This document shows, piece after piece, positions 1-8,377 of a stretch of 64,000 nucleotides of DNA. Source of the stretch: Amycolatopsis jejuensis (GTDB lineage Bacteria; Actinomycetota; Actinomycetes; Mycobacteriales; Pseudonocardiaceae); contig NZ_JNYZ01000003.1 in the NCBI RefSeq assembly GCF_000717335.1, positions 62,001-126,000 on the forward strand, read 5' to 3'. The notes beneath the pieces were generated by a model that made no database searches, was not told the DNA's origin, and worked only from the letters and a program-made list of their open reading frames with translations. The position numbers and the translations under genes are program-made. The stretch's first letter is position 1; the number at the start of each line of letters is the position of its first letter.

Positions 1-348
1 CAGCAGGAGCGGCCCGACCGAGTCGAACGCGGCCTGACCCCACTGACCGGCGAACACCGGATCAGCGACGTTCAACAGCAGAGTGACCACACTCGCCGCT
101 AACAGCAGACGTCGCGCCGACCGAAGCGCCGCTTCGCTGGCCCCGGACAGCGCCAGGTGCCGCGTACCGACGTGTCCCAGCACCGTCAGATCAACGGCCG
201 GTGCCACCAGCGGCGCCACGAACACCGGCACCTGCAACTTCAACGCCAAGTTCAACACGTTGCCAAACCCAAAAAGGAACGTGAGCCCGATGACCAGCCC
301 CATCGTCACCGAGACAAACCGAGCAACCGTCCTCGAGTTGGCGCTCAT
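1..348 (-). CDS. DUF2637 membrane protein, C-terminus cut by window edge
   Basis: The first 116 codons of a membrane protein run off the left edge of the window. Hydrophobic stretches lie at about residues 10-35 (FLFGFGNVLNL), 42-57 (VFVAPLVAPAVDLTVL) and 78-96, followed by a VADPVFAGQWGQAAFDSVGP segment. That pattern is what I recognise from DUF2637 proteins, which are common on actinobacterial integrative elements and plasmids, often near replication or transfer genes. The ATG start (348) is the only sensible one. It is transcribed in the same direction as the adjacent tRNA and lies on that tRNA's 3' side, as expected for an element inserted at a tRNA 3' end. Its biochemical role is unknown. 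Confidence 0.72.
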   Translation of the reverse strand, partial: MSANSRTVARFVSVTMGLVIGLTFLFGFGNVLNLALKLQVPVFVAPLVAPAVDLTVLGHVGTRHLALSGASEAALRSARRLLLAASVVTLLLNVADPVFAGQWGQAAFDSVGPLLL

Positions 349-598
349 GACCGGCCCCGATCCGACCCCAGAAACGCGAAACTCGCCTCGACCACCAACT
401 TGCCAGCAAAAACGCCCCGGTCAGCCCCGTTCCCATCCTTATGTAATCCTGCCAAAGGGACAGACCTGCGCCAAACCGCGGCGCTCGCCGCAATCCCCGT
501 CATCGGGCAACCCCGCCCTGGCGTCGACGTCGTGCAATCCGGACGGTCGCGGAAAGGCGCAGGTCAAGCGGACTTCGGGTCCGTGCGGATGCTGTACG

Positions 599-672
599 TG
601 CCCCCGACGGGATTTGAACCCGCACTGAATCGATTTTAAGTCGACTGCCTCTGCCGGTTGGGCTACGGGGGC
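599..672 (-). tRNA. tRNA with UAA anticodon (Leu-type codon), short variable loop
   Basis: A full cloverleaf can be folded: acceptor GCCCCCG/CGGGGGC with discriminator A, D-arm with the conserved GG, anticodon stem GTCGA/TCGAT around the loop CTTAAAA, a 5-nt variable loop (TCAGT) and T-arm GCGGG-TTCAAAT-CCCGT. CCA is not encoded. The anticodon UAA reads UUA (Leu), but bacterial tRNA-Leu normally carries a long variable arm, which is absent here. The 5' end is 2 nt after the stop codon of the metallo-hydrolase gene, so it may be co-transcribed with that operon. About 250 bp without a recognisable gene follow on its 3' side before the DUF2637 gene. A decayed or repurposed tRNA used as an integration site is possible. 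Confidence 0.85.
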
Positions 673-674
673 CA

Positions 675-1460
675 TTACACCCTAGCGGCTTCCCCGGCCG
701 GGGTCGACGTGGCGGTTTCGAAGAGGGCGCTTTCCGCGATGCGGTGGTCGTGGCTCGGGATCACCTCGCACTGCAGGTCGGACACGAATTCGAACGTTTC
801 GTAGCACTCGATGAGGCTCGTGTGGATCGTCGGGGCGATGCTTTCGCGCCAGTTGGGTGCGTGCCAGTTTTCGTACACACCGATGGCGTCGCCGGCGAGC
901 AGGTAGCGGGCGGATTCCGTGGCCAGCAGGACGCCTTGCGAGCCTGGCGTGTGGCCAGGCAAGGGGACGATCGTGACACCCGGGCAGATCGCCTGCTGTC
1001 CGGTGATCGCCTCCGTCCGGTCCCACGCCGACATCCACGGGGCCTGCAGGCCGGGCAGCTTTTCGTACGCGCGGGCATGGACCGGGAGCGGGGCGATCGC
1101 GTATTCGAGTTCCCGGCGGCTTACGAGGATTCGTGCGTTGCGGAACAGGAAGTTGTTCGAGCAATGATCCCAATGCAAATGCGTGTTGACCACGTAGTCG
1201 ACGTCGTCCGGTTCAATTCCGGCCGAACGCAGGGCGGATTCCGGGGTTTCGCTGGAAGTGCGGACGAAATCGTAGGCGTGATGCTGTCGGACGTATTCCG
1301 CCGAGAGGGTACCCGTGTCGACGACGATTCGGGTTCCGGCTGTTTCGATGACGAACATGAACATGTGGATATCGATCGTTTCGTCGCTTGCCGAACCGTA
1401 GACGGCGGCGGAGAGCGGGACGTTTTTCGACCGTCCCGCCCGTAGTGCGGTCACCTTCAC
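675..1460 (-). CDS. MBL-fold metallohydrolase (N-acyl-homoserine lactonase-like)
   Basis: This 261-residue protein carries the metallo-beta-lactamase zinc motif HLHWDH at residues 94-99, a later PLPGHTPGSQG histidine, an LAGD aspartate and a C-terminal IPSHDHR histidine, the ligand set of dinuclear-zinc hydrolases. Overall length and spacing resemble AHL-lactonase-type enzymes, so ring-opening of a lactone or hydrolysis of a thioester or ester is plausible; the substrate is not known. It starts with GTG and overlaps the upstream Ldh gene by 4 bp, making it the last protein gene of the catabolic operon. No signal peptide is visible, so it should act in the cytoplasm. Confidence 0.88.
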   Translation of the reverse strand: MKVTALRAGRSKNVPLSAAVYGSASDETIDIHMFMFVIETAGTRIVVDTGTLSAEYVRQHHAYDFVRTSSETPESALRSAGIEPDDVDYVVNTHLHWDHCSNNFLFRNARILVSRRELEYAIAPLPVHARAYEKLPGLQAPWMSAWDRTEAITGQQAICPGVTIVPLPGHTPGSQGVLLATESARYLLAGDAIGVYENWHAPNWRESIAPTIHTSLIECYETFEFVSDLQCEVIPSHDHRIAESALFETATSTPAGEAARV

Positions 1461-2500
1461 GCCAGCACCTCCACGCCCAGTTCCTCGCCGACCCGGCGCA
1501 GATCGGCGACGGTGCGTTCCGGCAGCAGTACGCCGTCACGCAGGTTGCGTTCCTCGGCCAGGTCCTCGAGTTCGCCCGGGTATCGCACCGGGTCGGCGCC
1601 CTCGCGAGAACCGGACTTCAGCTCGGCTACCAGCGCATTCATCCGGTCCTCGAACTCCGCGACCGGGCTGAACGCGGCGATGTCCAAAGCCAGGTACAAA
1701 TGCCCGGACCGGCCGGGCCGTTCCGCCTGGTACGGCCCGCTCACCCCCGAGCCGAAACCGCTGCCACCGAGGACGCCGGACAGTACGTCGACCATCACCG
1801 AAATCCCGTACCCCTTGTGCCCGGCCATCGGCAGCACGGTGCCGAGCAGCGCGGTGGCCGGGTCGCGCGTCGGGGTGCCATCCGACGCAACCGCCCAGCC
1901 GTCCGGGATTTCGCTTCCTTGGTTGCGGGCGAGGTAAATCTTGCCGCGTGCGACTGCGGTATTGGCGATGTCCAGCACCATCTGCTTACCGCCGCCGATG
2001 GGTGCGGCAATCGACCACGGATTGCTGCCGACCAGTTTCCCGCGTCCACCCCATGGGGCCATCGCGGGGCTGGAATTCGTGGTCAGAATGGCAATACAAC
2101 CGCGTGGTGGGGCCATTCTGGTGAAATAAGCCGCCGTGCCGAAATGGTTGGAGTTTCGAACGGAGACAACTCCGACACCGTGTTGCGCAGCCCGGTCAAG
2201 AGCCTCCTCGGCGGCACGTGCGGTGACGACCTGACCGATGCCGTCGTGGCCATCGATCGTCGCCACCGCACCGAGGCCCGCAACGACCTCGGTCTTCGTC
2301 GAACTCTGCATGACGCCCGCTCGCAGCCGGTCGGCGTACCAGCCCACGCGGAGGACCCCGTGTGACTGGTGCCCCCACAAATCCGCCTGTACCAAGCTGT
2401 CCGCGACCAGCCGAGCGTCCTCTTCGGACACTCCACAAGCGACAAAGATGCCGGTCGCCGCGGTACGGAGCGAAGCGGCCGAAACCCGGACGTCCGCCAT
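1457..2500 (-). CDS. Ldh family (malate/L-lactate dehydrogenase type) oxidoreductase
   Basis: The 347-residue protein matches the malate/L-sulfolactate/ureidoglycolate dehydrogenase family, a NAD(P)-dependent fold unrelated to classical Rossmann lactate dehydrogenases. Diagnostic segments are WGHQSHGVLR near the N-terminus, the NSNHFGTAAYF motif and the GSNPWSIAAP segment in the middle. The family oxidises 2-hydroxy acids or reduces 2-oxo acids. The gene overlaps the ALDH stop (TAATG) upstream and the MBL hydrolase downstream by 4 bp, so the three are translationally coupled. In this operon it probably handles a hydroxy-acid intermediate released after side-chain cleavage; that role is inference. 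Confidence 0.88.
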   Translation of the reverse strand: MADVRVSAASLRTAATGIFVACGVSEEDARLVADSLVQADLWGHQSHGVLRVGWYADRLRAGVMQSSTKTEVVAGLGAVATIDGHDGIGQVVTARAAEEALDRAAQHGVGVVSVRNSNHFGTAAYFTRMAPPRGCIAILTTNSSPAMAPWGGRGKLVGSNPWSIAAPIGGGKQMVLDIANTAVARGKIYLARNQGSEIPDGWAVASDGTPTRDPATALLGTVLPMAGHKGYGISVMVDVLSGVLGGSGFGSGVSGPYQAERPGRSGHLYLALDIAAFSPVAEFEDRMNALVAELKSGSREGADPVRYPGELEDLAEERNLRDGVLLPERTVADLRRVGEELGVEVLA

Positions 2501-3936
2501 TACCTGTCTCCGGCCGGTTCGAGCAGCACAAGCCGCTCCTCGGTCATCTCGCGGACTGCGTAACGCGGACCTTCAACGCCGTAGCCGCTGTCTTTCACGC
2601 CGCCGTACGGCATGAGGTCCGCCCGGGTGCTTGAGGTCGAGTTGATCACAACGCCACCGACGCGAATACGCTGCGCAGCCGCCAACGCGCTGTCGATGTC
2701 ATGGGTGAAAATGCCTGCCTGCAAACCGAACGGAGTGTCGTTCACGGCGTCGATGGCCGCGTCGAAGTCCTCGAACGGCACCACCGAAACGACCGGTGCG
2801 AACGCTTCCTCGCACAGCAACCGCGTTCCGGACGGGACCTCGACGAGAATGGTCGGCGACATCACCGGTCCCGAACGCTTCCCGCCCGCAACAATGCGAG
2901 CGCCCTGGTCCACCGCGGCATTCACCCATTCCTCGGCCCGCTTCGCGGCTGCCTCGCTGATCATCGGGCCGATGTCGGTGGCCGGGTCTTCCGGATCGCC
3001 CACCACAAGTTTGGCCGCAGAAGCCGCCAACTCCTCCAAGAACTCGTCCAGCACGTCCGAATGCACGTAAAGCCGCTGCACCGAGGTACACACCTGACCC
3101 GATTTGCGGAATGCCCCGCGCGCACATTGCTGTGCGGCCGAGATGACATTCGCGTCGCGGCACACAATGGTCGCGGACACGTTGCCGCATTCCATTGTCG
3201 CGCGACGCAGGCCGAGCCGGGAGGAAATGCTCTTGCCGGTCGCGGTGCTGCCGGTGAACGTGACGAAGTCGACCCGCTCGTCGTCGACCAGCGCGGTACC
3301 CACCGGGTCGCCCGGCCCGAGCAGCAGGCCGATCAACCCGGCCGGCAACCCGGCGTCCAGCAGCATCCGGCACAGTGCGGCAGCCGCGATCGGCGTGAAC
3401 GGCGACGGCTTCACGATCGCCGCGTTACCTGCGGCCAGAGCTGGTCCGACCTTGTGTGCGACAGTGTTCAACGGCGAGTTGAACGGCGTGATCGCACCGA
3501 CCACCCCGACCGGGTGGCGGGTGGTGAACGCCAGCCGGTGCGCGAACCCTGGAGCGGCCTGGATCGGCACCACGGCGCCATCGATCCGCTTCGCCTCCTC
3601 GGCCGACGTCAGCATCGTCTGCACCGCGCGGCTCGTGTCACCGAGACAATCCTTGACGCTGAACCCCGATTCCCGCGCGACGCTCAACGCGAGCTCATCC
3701 CGGTTCTTCGCGATTTCGTCAGCGACCGCGCGCAGGATTTCGTAACGCTCCAATGGGTTCAGTGGCGTCAGACTTGCTTCGTGCGCCACGGTCACCGCAT
3801 TGGCCACCATTTCGGCCGTCGCGTCATAAGCGACCGCAATTGCTTCGCCGGTGAACTTGTGGTGCACCGTGCGTTCATGGTCGCTCGTGAGCCATTCACC
3901 GTTGATCAAATTCGCCACTACGGGTAGCGCCGTCAT
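2500..3936 (-). CDS. NAD(P)+-dependent aldehyde dehydrogenase
   Basis: A 478-residue ALDH superfamily enzyme. Visible motifs include the substrate/cofactor segment GAITPFNSPLN, FTGSTATGKSI, the general-base glutamate in MECGNVS (E249) and the nucleophilic cysteine in GQVCTSVQR (C283). The open frame extends further upstream, but that extension is low-quality sequence overlapping the amidase gene. The ATG at 3936 gives the family's normal N-terminus (VANLINGEWL) and an ATGA overlap with the amidase stop, so I chose it. It should oxidise an aldehyde to an acid or acyl product, possibly the aldehyde released by one of the retro-aldolase-like thiolase/DUF35 pairs in the same operon; this link is inferred. 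Confidence 0.92.
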   Translation of the reverse strand: MTALPVVANLINGEWLTSDHERTVHHKFTGEAIAVAYDATAEMVANAVTVAHEASLTPLNPLERYEILRAVADEIAKNRDELALSVARESGFSVKDCLGDTSRAVQTMLTSAEEAKRIDGAVVPIQAAPGFAHRLAFTTRHPVGVVGAITPFNSPLNTVAHKVGPALAAGNAAIVKPSPFTPIAAAALCRMLLDAGLPAGLIGLLLGPGDPVGTALVDDERVDFVTFTGSTATGKSISSRLGLRRATMECGNVSATIVCRDANVISAAQQCARGAFRKSGQVCTSVQRLYVHSDVLDEFLEELAASAAKLVVGDPEDPATDIGPMISEAAAKRAEEWVNAAVDQGARIVAGGKRSGPVMSPTILVEVPSGTRLLCEEAFAPVVSVVPFEDFDAAIDAVNDTPFGLQAGIFTHDIDSALAAAQRIRVGGVVINSTSSTRADLMPYGGVKDSGYGVEGPRYAVREMTEERLVLLEPAGDR

Positions 3937-5360
3937 CCCAGCTGTCCTCTCGTCGTTTCCCGCGTGCGCGCGGCCTCGGTGACCGGCGACCACCCGGTGT
4001 GCTTTTCGTAGGCGCGTCCCACCCGGAGTACGCGGTCGTCGTCGTTGCGGGCGCCCACAATCTGAATTCCTGCCGGAAGCCCGGCAGGCGTGACGCCGCA
4101 CGGCACGCTCAGCGCCGGTTGCCTGGTCATGTTGAACGGATAGGTATAAGGCGTCCACGACGCCCACACGGTTTCAGCCGGGTCCGGCGCATTCTGCCCC
4201 GCCGGAAACGCGACAATCGGCACCGACGGCGTGATCAGCACGTCGTATTTCTCGTGGAACTGCGCAGTCCGCAGCGCGAGATCAGCGCAGACCGCCATGG
4301 CTTCCAGATACTCGACAGCGGTGGTATCGCGGCCGCGTTCGCCGAACCCCAGTAGTGCTGGGTCTGCCCGTTCCAGTTCTTCGGATCGGAATCCCTTGAG
4401 TGACTTGGCAATCCCGGCGCACCAGAGGGTCTGAAATGCCGCGAGAGGATCGTCGAAAAACGGCTCCACCACAGTCACCTGGGCACCGAGTTCCGCGAGC
4501 ACCGCGACCGCCGCCGCCACCAGCGATTCGACCTCCGGGTCATTGCGGCCGTACCCGAGATCCGGCGAGTAACCGATCCGGAGACCGGCCACCCCCTCCT
4601 CGATCCCGTCGGTGAACGAGCCTTCCCGGCCCGGCAGTGCAGTCCAATCGCGACAGTCCGGCTGCGACAGGACGTCCAGCAGCAGCGCCGCATCCAGTAC
4701 CGACAACGTGATCGGCCCGCGATGTGAGAGATGTCCGTTGCTGCCCAATGGATACATCGGGATCAGCCCACCAGTCGGTTTGAGGCCCACCGTACCGGTG
4801 AACGCCGCCGGCACCCGCACCGAACCGCCGCCGTCCGTGCCGACCGACCAGGTGCCCATCCCCGCCGCGACCGCCGCGGACGAACCACCGCTCGACCCAC
4901 CGGGGGTCAACGCCGGATTCCACGGATTCCGAGTGATCCCGAATCGCGGTGAATCGGTGACCCCTTTCCACCCGAATTCCGGCGTCGTGGTTTTGCCGAT
5001 CACTACCGCACCCGCTTCGCGCAACCGCGCCACACTCGGCGAATCCTCGTGCCACGGCCCGTCGTCGCCGACCAGCCAGCTGCCCCGCAAGGTCGGCCAC
5101 CCGCGGGTCCGCTCGAGATCCTTGACCGACGTGGGAATTCCGTCCGCCGGACCACGCTGGGTACCGCTCGCCCACCGCTTTTCGGATTCGGCCGCCGCAA
5201 GCAACGCACCGTCGGGGTCCACCATCACGAACGCATTCAGTTCCGCGTCGTGTGCTTCGACGGCGGTAAGCGCTGCCCGGGTCGCTTCCACCGGCGACAC
5301 TTCGCGCCGCCCGTACGCCCCGGCCAGTTCCGCCGCGCTCATCCCAGCGAGATCCGCCAC
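3933..5360 (-). CDS. Amidase (amidase signature family)
   Basis: The 475-residue protein has the full amidase signature: catalytic lysine in SVKDLE (K80), the cis-serine in TPGGSSGGSS (S156) and the nucleophilic serine in GTDGGGSVR (S180). These form the Ser-cisSer-Lys triad of GatA/fatty-acid-amide-hydrolase-type enzymes. It is a stand-alone amidase rather than GatA, since no gatB or gatC is nearby. The start is GTG, it overlaps the ALDH start by 4 bp, and it lies 8 bp after the two-domain CoA-transferase. Its presence among CoA-dependent catabolic genes suggests that the imported compound contains an amide bond that must be hydrolysed. Confidence 0.92.
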   Translation of the reverse strand: MADLAGMSAAELAGAYGRREVSPVEATRAALTAVEAHDAELNAFVMVDPDGALLAAAESEKRWASGTQRGPADGIPTSVKDLERTRGWPTLRGSWLVGDDGPWHEDSPSVARLREAGAVVIGKTTTPEFGWKGVTDSPRFGITRNPWNPALTPGGSSGGSSAAVAAGMGTWSVGTDGGGSVRVPAAFTGTVGLKPTGGLIPMYPLGSNGHLSHRGPITLSVLDAALLLDVLSQPDCRDWTALPGREGSFTDGIEEGVAGLRIGYSPDLGYGRNDPEVESLVAAAVAVLAELGAQVTVVEPFFDDPLAAFQTLWCAGIAKSLKGFRSEELERADPALLGFGERGRDTTAVEYLEAMAVCADLALRTAQFHEKYDVLITPSVPIVAFPAGQNAPDPAETVWASWTPYTYPFNMTRQPALSVPCGVTPAGLPAGIQIVGARNDDDRVLRVGRAYEKHTGWSPVTEAARTRETTRGQLG

Positions 5361-5368
5361 GACGTCCT

Positions 5369-6754
5369 CTACTCGCCGAATTCGCCGAGATCGAGTTCCA
5401 GCTCGGTCAGCTCGGCAATTTCCGCTGCGGTGAAGCCCGGGGCAATGGATTCGAGCCGGAAGACGTCACCGGCCCGCCGCAGCACACACAGATCCGTGAC
5501 GACGAGGTCCACGCAGTTCCGTCCGGTCAGCGGGTATTCGCAGTTCTTGACCAGTTTCGGCCGCCCACCGGAATCGCAATGCGTCATGAGCACCATGACG
5601 TTGACCTCCCCGGCGACGAGGTCCATCGCACCGCCGATGCCGCCGCCGACCATGCTCGGCGTGCTCCAGTTCGCGAGGTTCGCCGCGCCATCGACCTCGA
5701 ACGCGCCCAGCGCAACGAAGTCGACCTTCCCACCCCGCACCATTTCGAACGACGTCACGCTCTCGAAGAACGAAGCGCCCGGCTGCAGATGTACGTACTG
5801 ACCACCTGCGTTGTAGACCTCGGGGTTGTAATCCTCCCGCGAGGCAATGGTTCCGTATCCCAGCACCCCGTTTTCGGAATGCAGGGTGATATCGCGGCCC
5901 TCGATGTAGTTCGAGATCAGCGTGGGAATCCCGAGACCGAGGTTCACATAACTGCCGTTCGGCAGGAGACCAGCGGCCGTCTCCGCCATTTGCCGACGCG
6001 TCAACGCCTGCTTCCCATGATAGGTACGAGCGCTGTCGGCACCACGGCCTTCGCGGGGCGCCGGGAAATCGTGCGGGACTTCGACGGTCTTGCGGACCAC
6101 CCGGCTCACGAAGATCCCCGGCAACCCGATCGACTCGGGGTTCAGCTCACCATCGATGATCTCGTCGACCTCGGCGATGGCAATCCGCGCCCCTTTGGCG
6201 AAAGCAGGCATGAAATTGCGTCCGACGCCTTCGAATTCGAGGTTGCCGAACCGGTCCGCGCGGGTGGCGCGAATCAGTGCGTAGTCCACCTTCAGCGCCG
6301 TTTCCAGCACGTGCTCGACGCCGTCGATCACGCGGGTTTCCTTGCCCTCCGAAACGGTGGTGCCCACCGCAGTGCGGGTGAAGAACGCCCCGATTCCGGC
6401 GCCACCGGCCCGCAGCCGCTCGACCAACGTGCCCTGCGGCACCAGTTCGACCTCGATCTCCCCGGCCAGGATTTGCTTCTCCGCCGCCGAAGTCGCTTCC
6501 CCGGCCCGCGCCGAGAACGACACGATCAGCCGGTTCACCTGACCGTTCTCGATGAGCGTGTTCGACCGGTAATCTCCGGTACCCAGCGAGTTGGCGACAA
6601 TGCACAACTGCCGCGCACCCTGTTCCCGAAGCGCGACGGTGAGACTCGTCGGGAAACTGTGTGTCATGCCGAATCCCGCGATCGAAACGCTCGCGCCGTC
6701 CGGCACGTCCGCGACGGCTGCCTGCGGTGACTCGTACACCTTGTCGATGGTCAT
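5369..6754 (-). CDS. CoA-transferase, fused alpha and beta subunits
   Basis: At 461 residues this encodes both halves of a family I CoA-transferase in one chain. The N-terminal half resembles AtoD/ScoA/GctA-type subunits (DGASVSIAGFG near residue 20), and the C-terminal half resembles AtoB/ScoB-type subunits (LLPNGSYVNLGLGIPTLISN, then the catalytic glutamate in HSENGVLGYG). It transfers CoA between acyl-CoA and a free acid, activating the substrate or an oxoacid intermediate. The longer open frame upstream lacks similarity; the chosen ATG gives the expected MTIDKVY start. It lies 16 bp downstream of a DUF35 gene and 8 bp upstream of the amidase. Confidence 0.9.
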   Translation of the reverse strand: MTIDKVYESPQAAVADVPDGASVSIAGFGMTHSFPTSLTVALREQGARQLCIVANSLGTGDYRSNTLIENGQVNRLIVSFSARAGEATSAAEKQILAGEIEVELVPQGTLVERLRAGGAGIGAFFTRTAVGTTVSEGKETRVIDGVEHVLETALKVDYALIRATRADRFGNLEFEGVGRNFMPAFAKGARIAIAEVDEIIDGELNPESIGLPGIFVSRVVRKTVEVPHDFPAPREGRGADSARTYHGKQALTRRQMAETAAGLLPNGSYVNLGLGIPTLISNYIEGRDITLHSENGVLGYGTIASREDYNPEVYNAGGQYVHLQPGASFFESVTSFEMVRGGKVDFVALGAFEVDGAANLANWSTPSMVGGGIGGAMDLVAGEVNVMVLMTHCDSGGRPKLVKNCEYPLTGRNCVDLVVTDLCVLRRAGDVFRLESIAPGFTAAEIAELTELELDLGEFGE

Positions 6755-6770
6755 GCCCCATCCACCTTTC

Positions 6771-7205
6771 TCAGTGCGGGCGATTCGCAGGACGGAAACG
6801 CGGCAGCGCGGCACCGTTTCCGGTGTCGTCGAACACCACCTCGACCGCGTCCCCGATGCCGACTTCTTCCACAGCGCAGTCGACGATGTTCGTCATCACG
6901 CGGGGTCCTTCTTCCAATTCCACATACGCGAGCACGTACGGGACCACGTTCTTCCATTCCCCGCCCGCCCGGCGCACGATGCTGTAGGAATAGACGACCC
7001 CGCGGCCGCTGAATTCCTCCCAGCGCGTGTTCGTGCTGTGGCAGAACGGGCAGATCGGCCGGGGGTACCAGATCGCCGACCCGCAGTCGCCGCAGCGCCG
7101 GCCCAGGAACCGGCCTTCCGCCGCGGCTTTCCAGAACTCCTCGGTGTCCGGATTGGACACCGGATGCGCGGTCGGCAGGGTCGGGACAGTCCGTACTTCG
7201 CTCAC
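6771..7205 (-). CDS. DUF35/OB-fold zinc-ribbon acyl-CoA-binding protein, copy A
   Basis: A 144-residue protein with a rubredoxin-like zinc ribbon (C38, C41, C52, C55 in RRCGDCG...CPFC) followed by an OB-fold of the DUF35 type (GRGVVYSYSIVRR, VPYVLAYVELEEGPRVMTN). In steroid catabolism the DUF35 domain of ChsH2 binds and activates the thiolase-like aldolase Ltp2. The gene starts with GTG overlapping the stop of the thiolase-like gene upstream (GTGA), so the two proteins are probably made as a complex. The ORF continues upstream in the same frame, but only this segment has protein character. Confidence 0.9.
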   Translation of the reverse strand: MSEVRTVPTLPTAHPVSNPDTEEFWKAAAEGRFLGRRCGDCGSAIWYPRPICPFCHSTNTRWEEFSGRGVVYSYSIVRRAGGEWKNVVPYVLAYVELEEGPRVMTNIVDCAVEEVGIGDAVEVVFDDTGNGAALPRFRPANRPH

Positions 7206-8377
7206 GCGTCTTCCCTCCCGAGGATCATCGTGGCGCTGCGCATCCGGGTACCCAGATCTCCGCCGTTGCCGTGGACCAAAGCGACCTCGCAGTCCGGCAC
7301 CTGTACGCCCGGGTTCGCTTCGCCGCGCAACTGCCGCACCGCCTCGATGATTTTCGTTACCCCGCCACGATGTCCGGGATGGTTGTTGCTCAGGCCACCG
7401 CCGTCGGTGTTGAACGGCAGCCGCCCATGCGGGGCGACGAGCGCGTCGTCCAGGACGAACTTGCCGCCCTGACCCTTCTCGCAGAACCCGAGGTCTTCCA
7501 GGATCATCAAGACAGTGATGGTGAAACTGTCGTAAATGGACACATAGTCGATGTCCCGCACCGTCAGCCCGGCCTGCTCGAACGCAGCCGGTCCGGATTG
7601 GACAGCGCTGGTGTACGTGAGATCCAGCTGGCCGCCGTTGGTCAGTTTTGCTGCCTCTCCCTGGCCGAGAATCTTCACCGCACGGCGGTCGAGAGTGCGC
7701 GCTACTTCCTTGCTGACCACCACGATCGCGCCGCCGCCGTCGGTCACCAGACAGCAATCGGCGCGGTGCAGCGGATCCGCTACCAGCGGTGAGTTCACGA
7801 CCTCCTCGACCGTCATCACCTTGCGCAGGAAAGCGTGCGGGTTGTGCGCAGCGTGCTTCGTAGCTGCCACCTTGATTTCGGCGAGCTGTTCGCTCGTGGT
7901 GCCGAACTCGTACATGTGCCGCTGCGCCGCGAGCGCGTACGAGCTGACCAGCCCGGTGACGCCGAAAATTGCGCCCTCGAAACTGTCCTCCGGACGAACC
8001 GGCCCACCGCCACCCGGCTGAATTCCGGTGCGTGGCTTGCCCGCGAGGGTGATCAGCGCGACCGAGCATTTGCCCGCCGCAATTGCCGCAACCGCATGCG
8101 ACACATGGTAAATCGGCGAAGCCCCGCCGCTTTCCGTGGAGTCCATATAGGTCAGATTGCGCAGACCGAGGTACTCGGCCATCGAAACCCAGCCACCGCC
8201 GTACCCAGGCGCGTCATGGCCGCAGAAGAAGCCGTCGACGTCGCCGAGGGTCAGCCCGGCGTCGGCGAGCGCGCCGAGTGCGACCTCGGCGTGGATCTGC
8301 GCCAGCGATTTGTCCGGCAGCTCGCGGCCCGGATGTTCGTACGCTCCCACGATGACGGCGGCATCGTTGGCCTTCAT
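7202..8377 (-). CDS. Thiolase-like (SCP-x/Ltp2-type) protein, copy A
   Basis: This 391-residue protein belongs to the lipid-transfer/thiolase-fold family. At the place where true thiolases carry the nucleophilic cysteine (NxxCSSG) it has DSTESGGAS (residues 79-87), so no reactive cysteine is present. The C-terminal loop is NTDGGGLSNNHPG rather than GHPxGxSG. That pattern fits Ltp2-like retro-aldolases better than condensing thiolases. It is translationally coupled to DUF35 copy A downstream and overlaps the CaiB gene upstream (ATGA). The ATG at 8377 gives the family's usual MKANDAAVIVGA beginning; the in-frame upstream extension is not protein-like. Confidence 0.88.
   Translation of the reverse strand: MKANDAAVIVGAYEHPGRELPDKSLAQIHAEVALGALADAGLTLGDVDGFFCGHDAPGYGGGWVSMAEYLGLRNLTYMDSTESGGASPIYHVSHAVAAIAAGKCSVALITLAGKPRTGIQPGGGGPVRPEDSFEGAIFGVTGLVSSYALAAQRHMYEFGTTSEQLAEIKVAATKHAAHNPHAFLRKVMTVEEVVNSPLVADPLHRADCCLVTDGGGAIVVVSKEVARTLDRRAVKILGQGEAAKLTNGGQLDLTYTSAVQSGPAAFEQAGLTVRDIDYVSIYDSFTITVLMILEDLGFCEKGQGGKFVLDDALVAPHGRLPFNTDGGGLSNNHPGHRGGVTKIIEAVRQLRGEANPGVQVPDCEVALVHGNGGDLGTRMRSATMILGREDA

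Noticed and set aside
439..675. 78-codon minus-strand frame beginning at the tRNA
   Set aside because: Its first third is a translation of the tRNA gene itself; not a protein gene.
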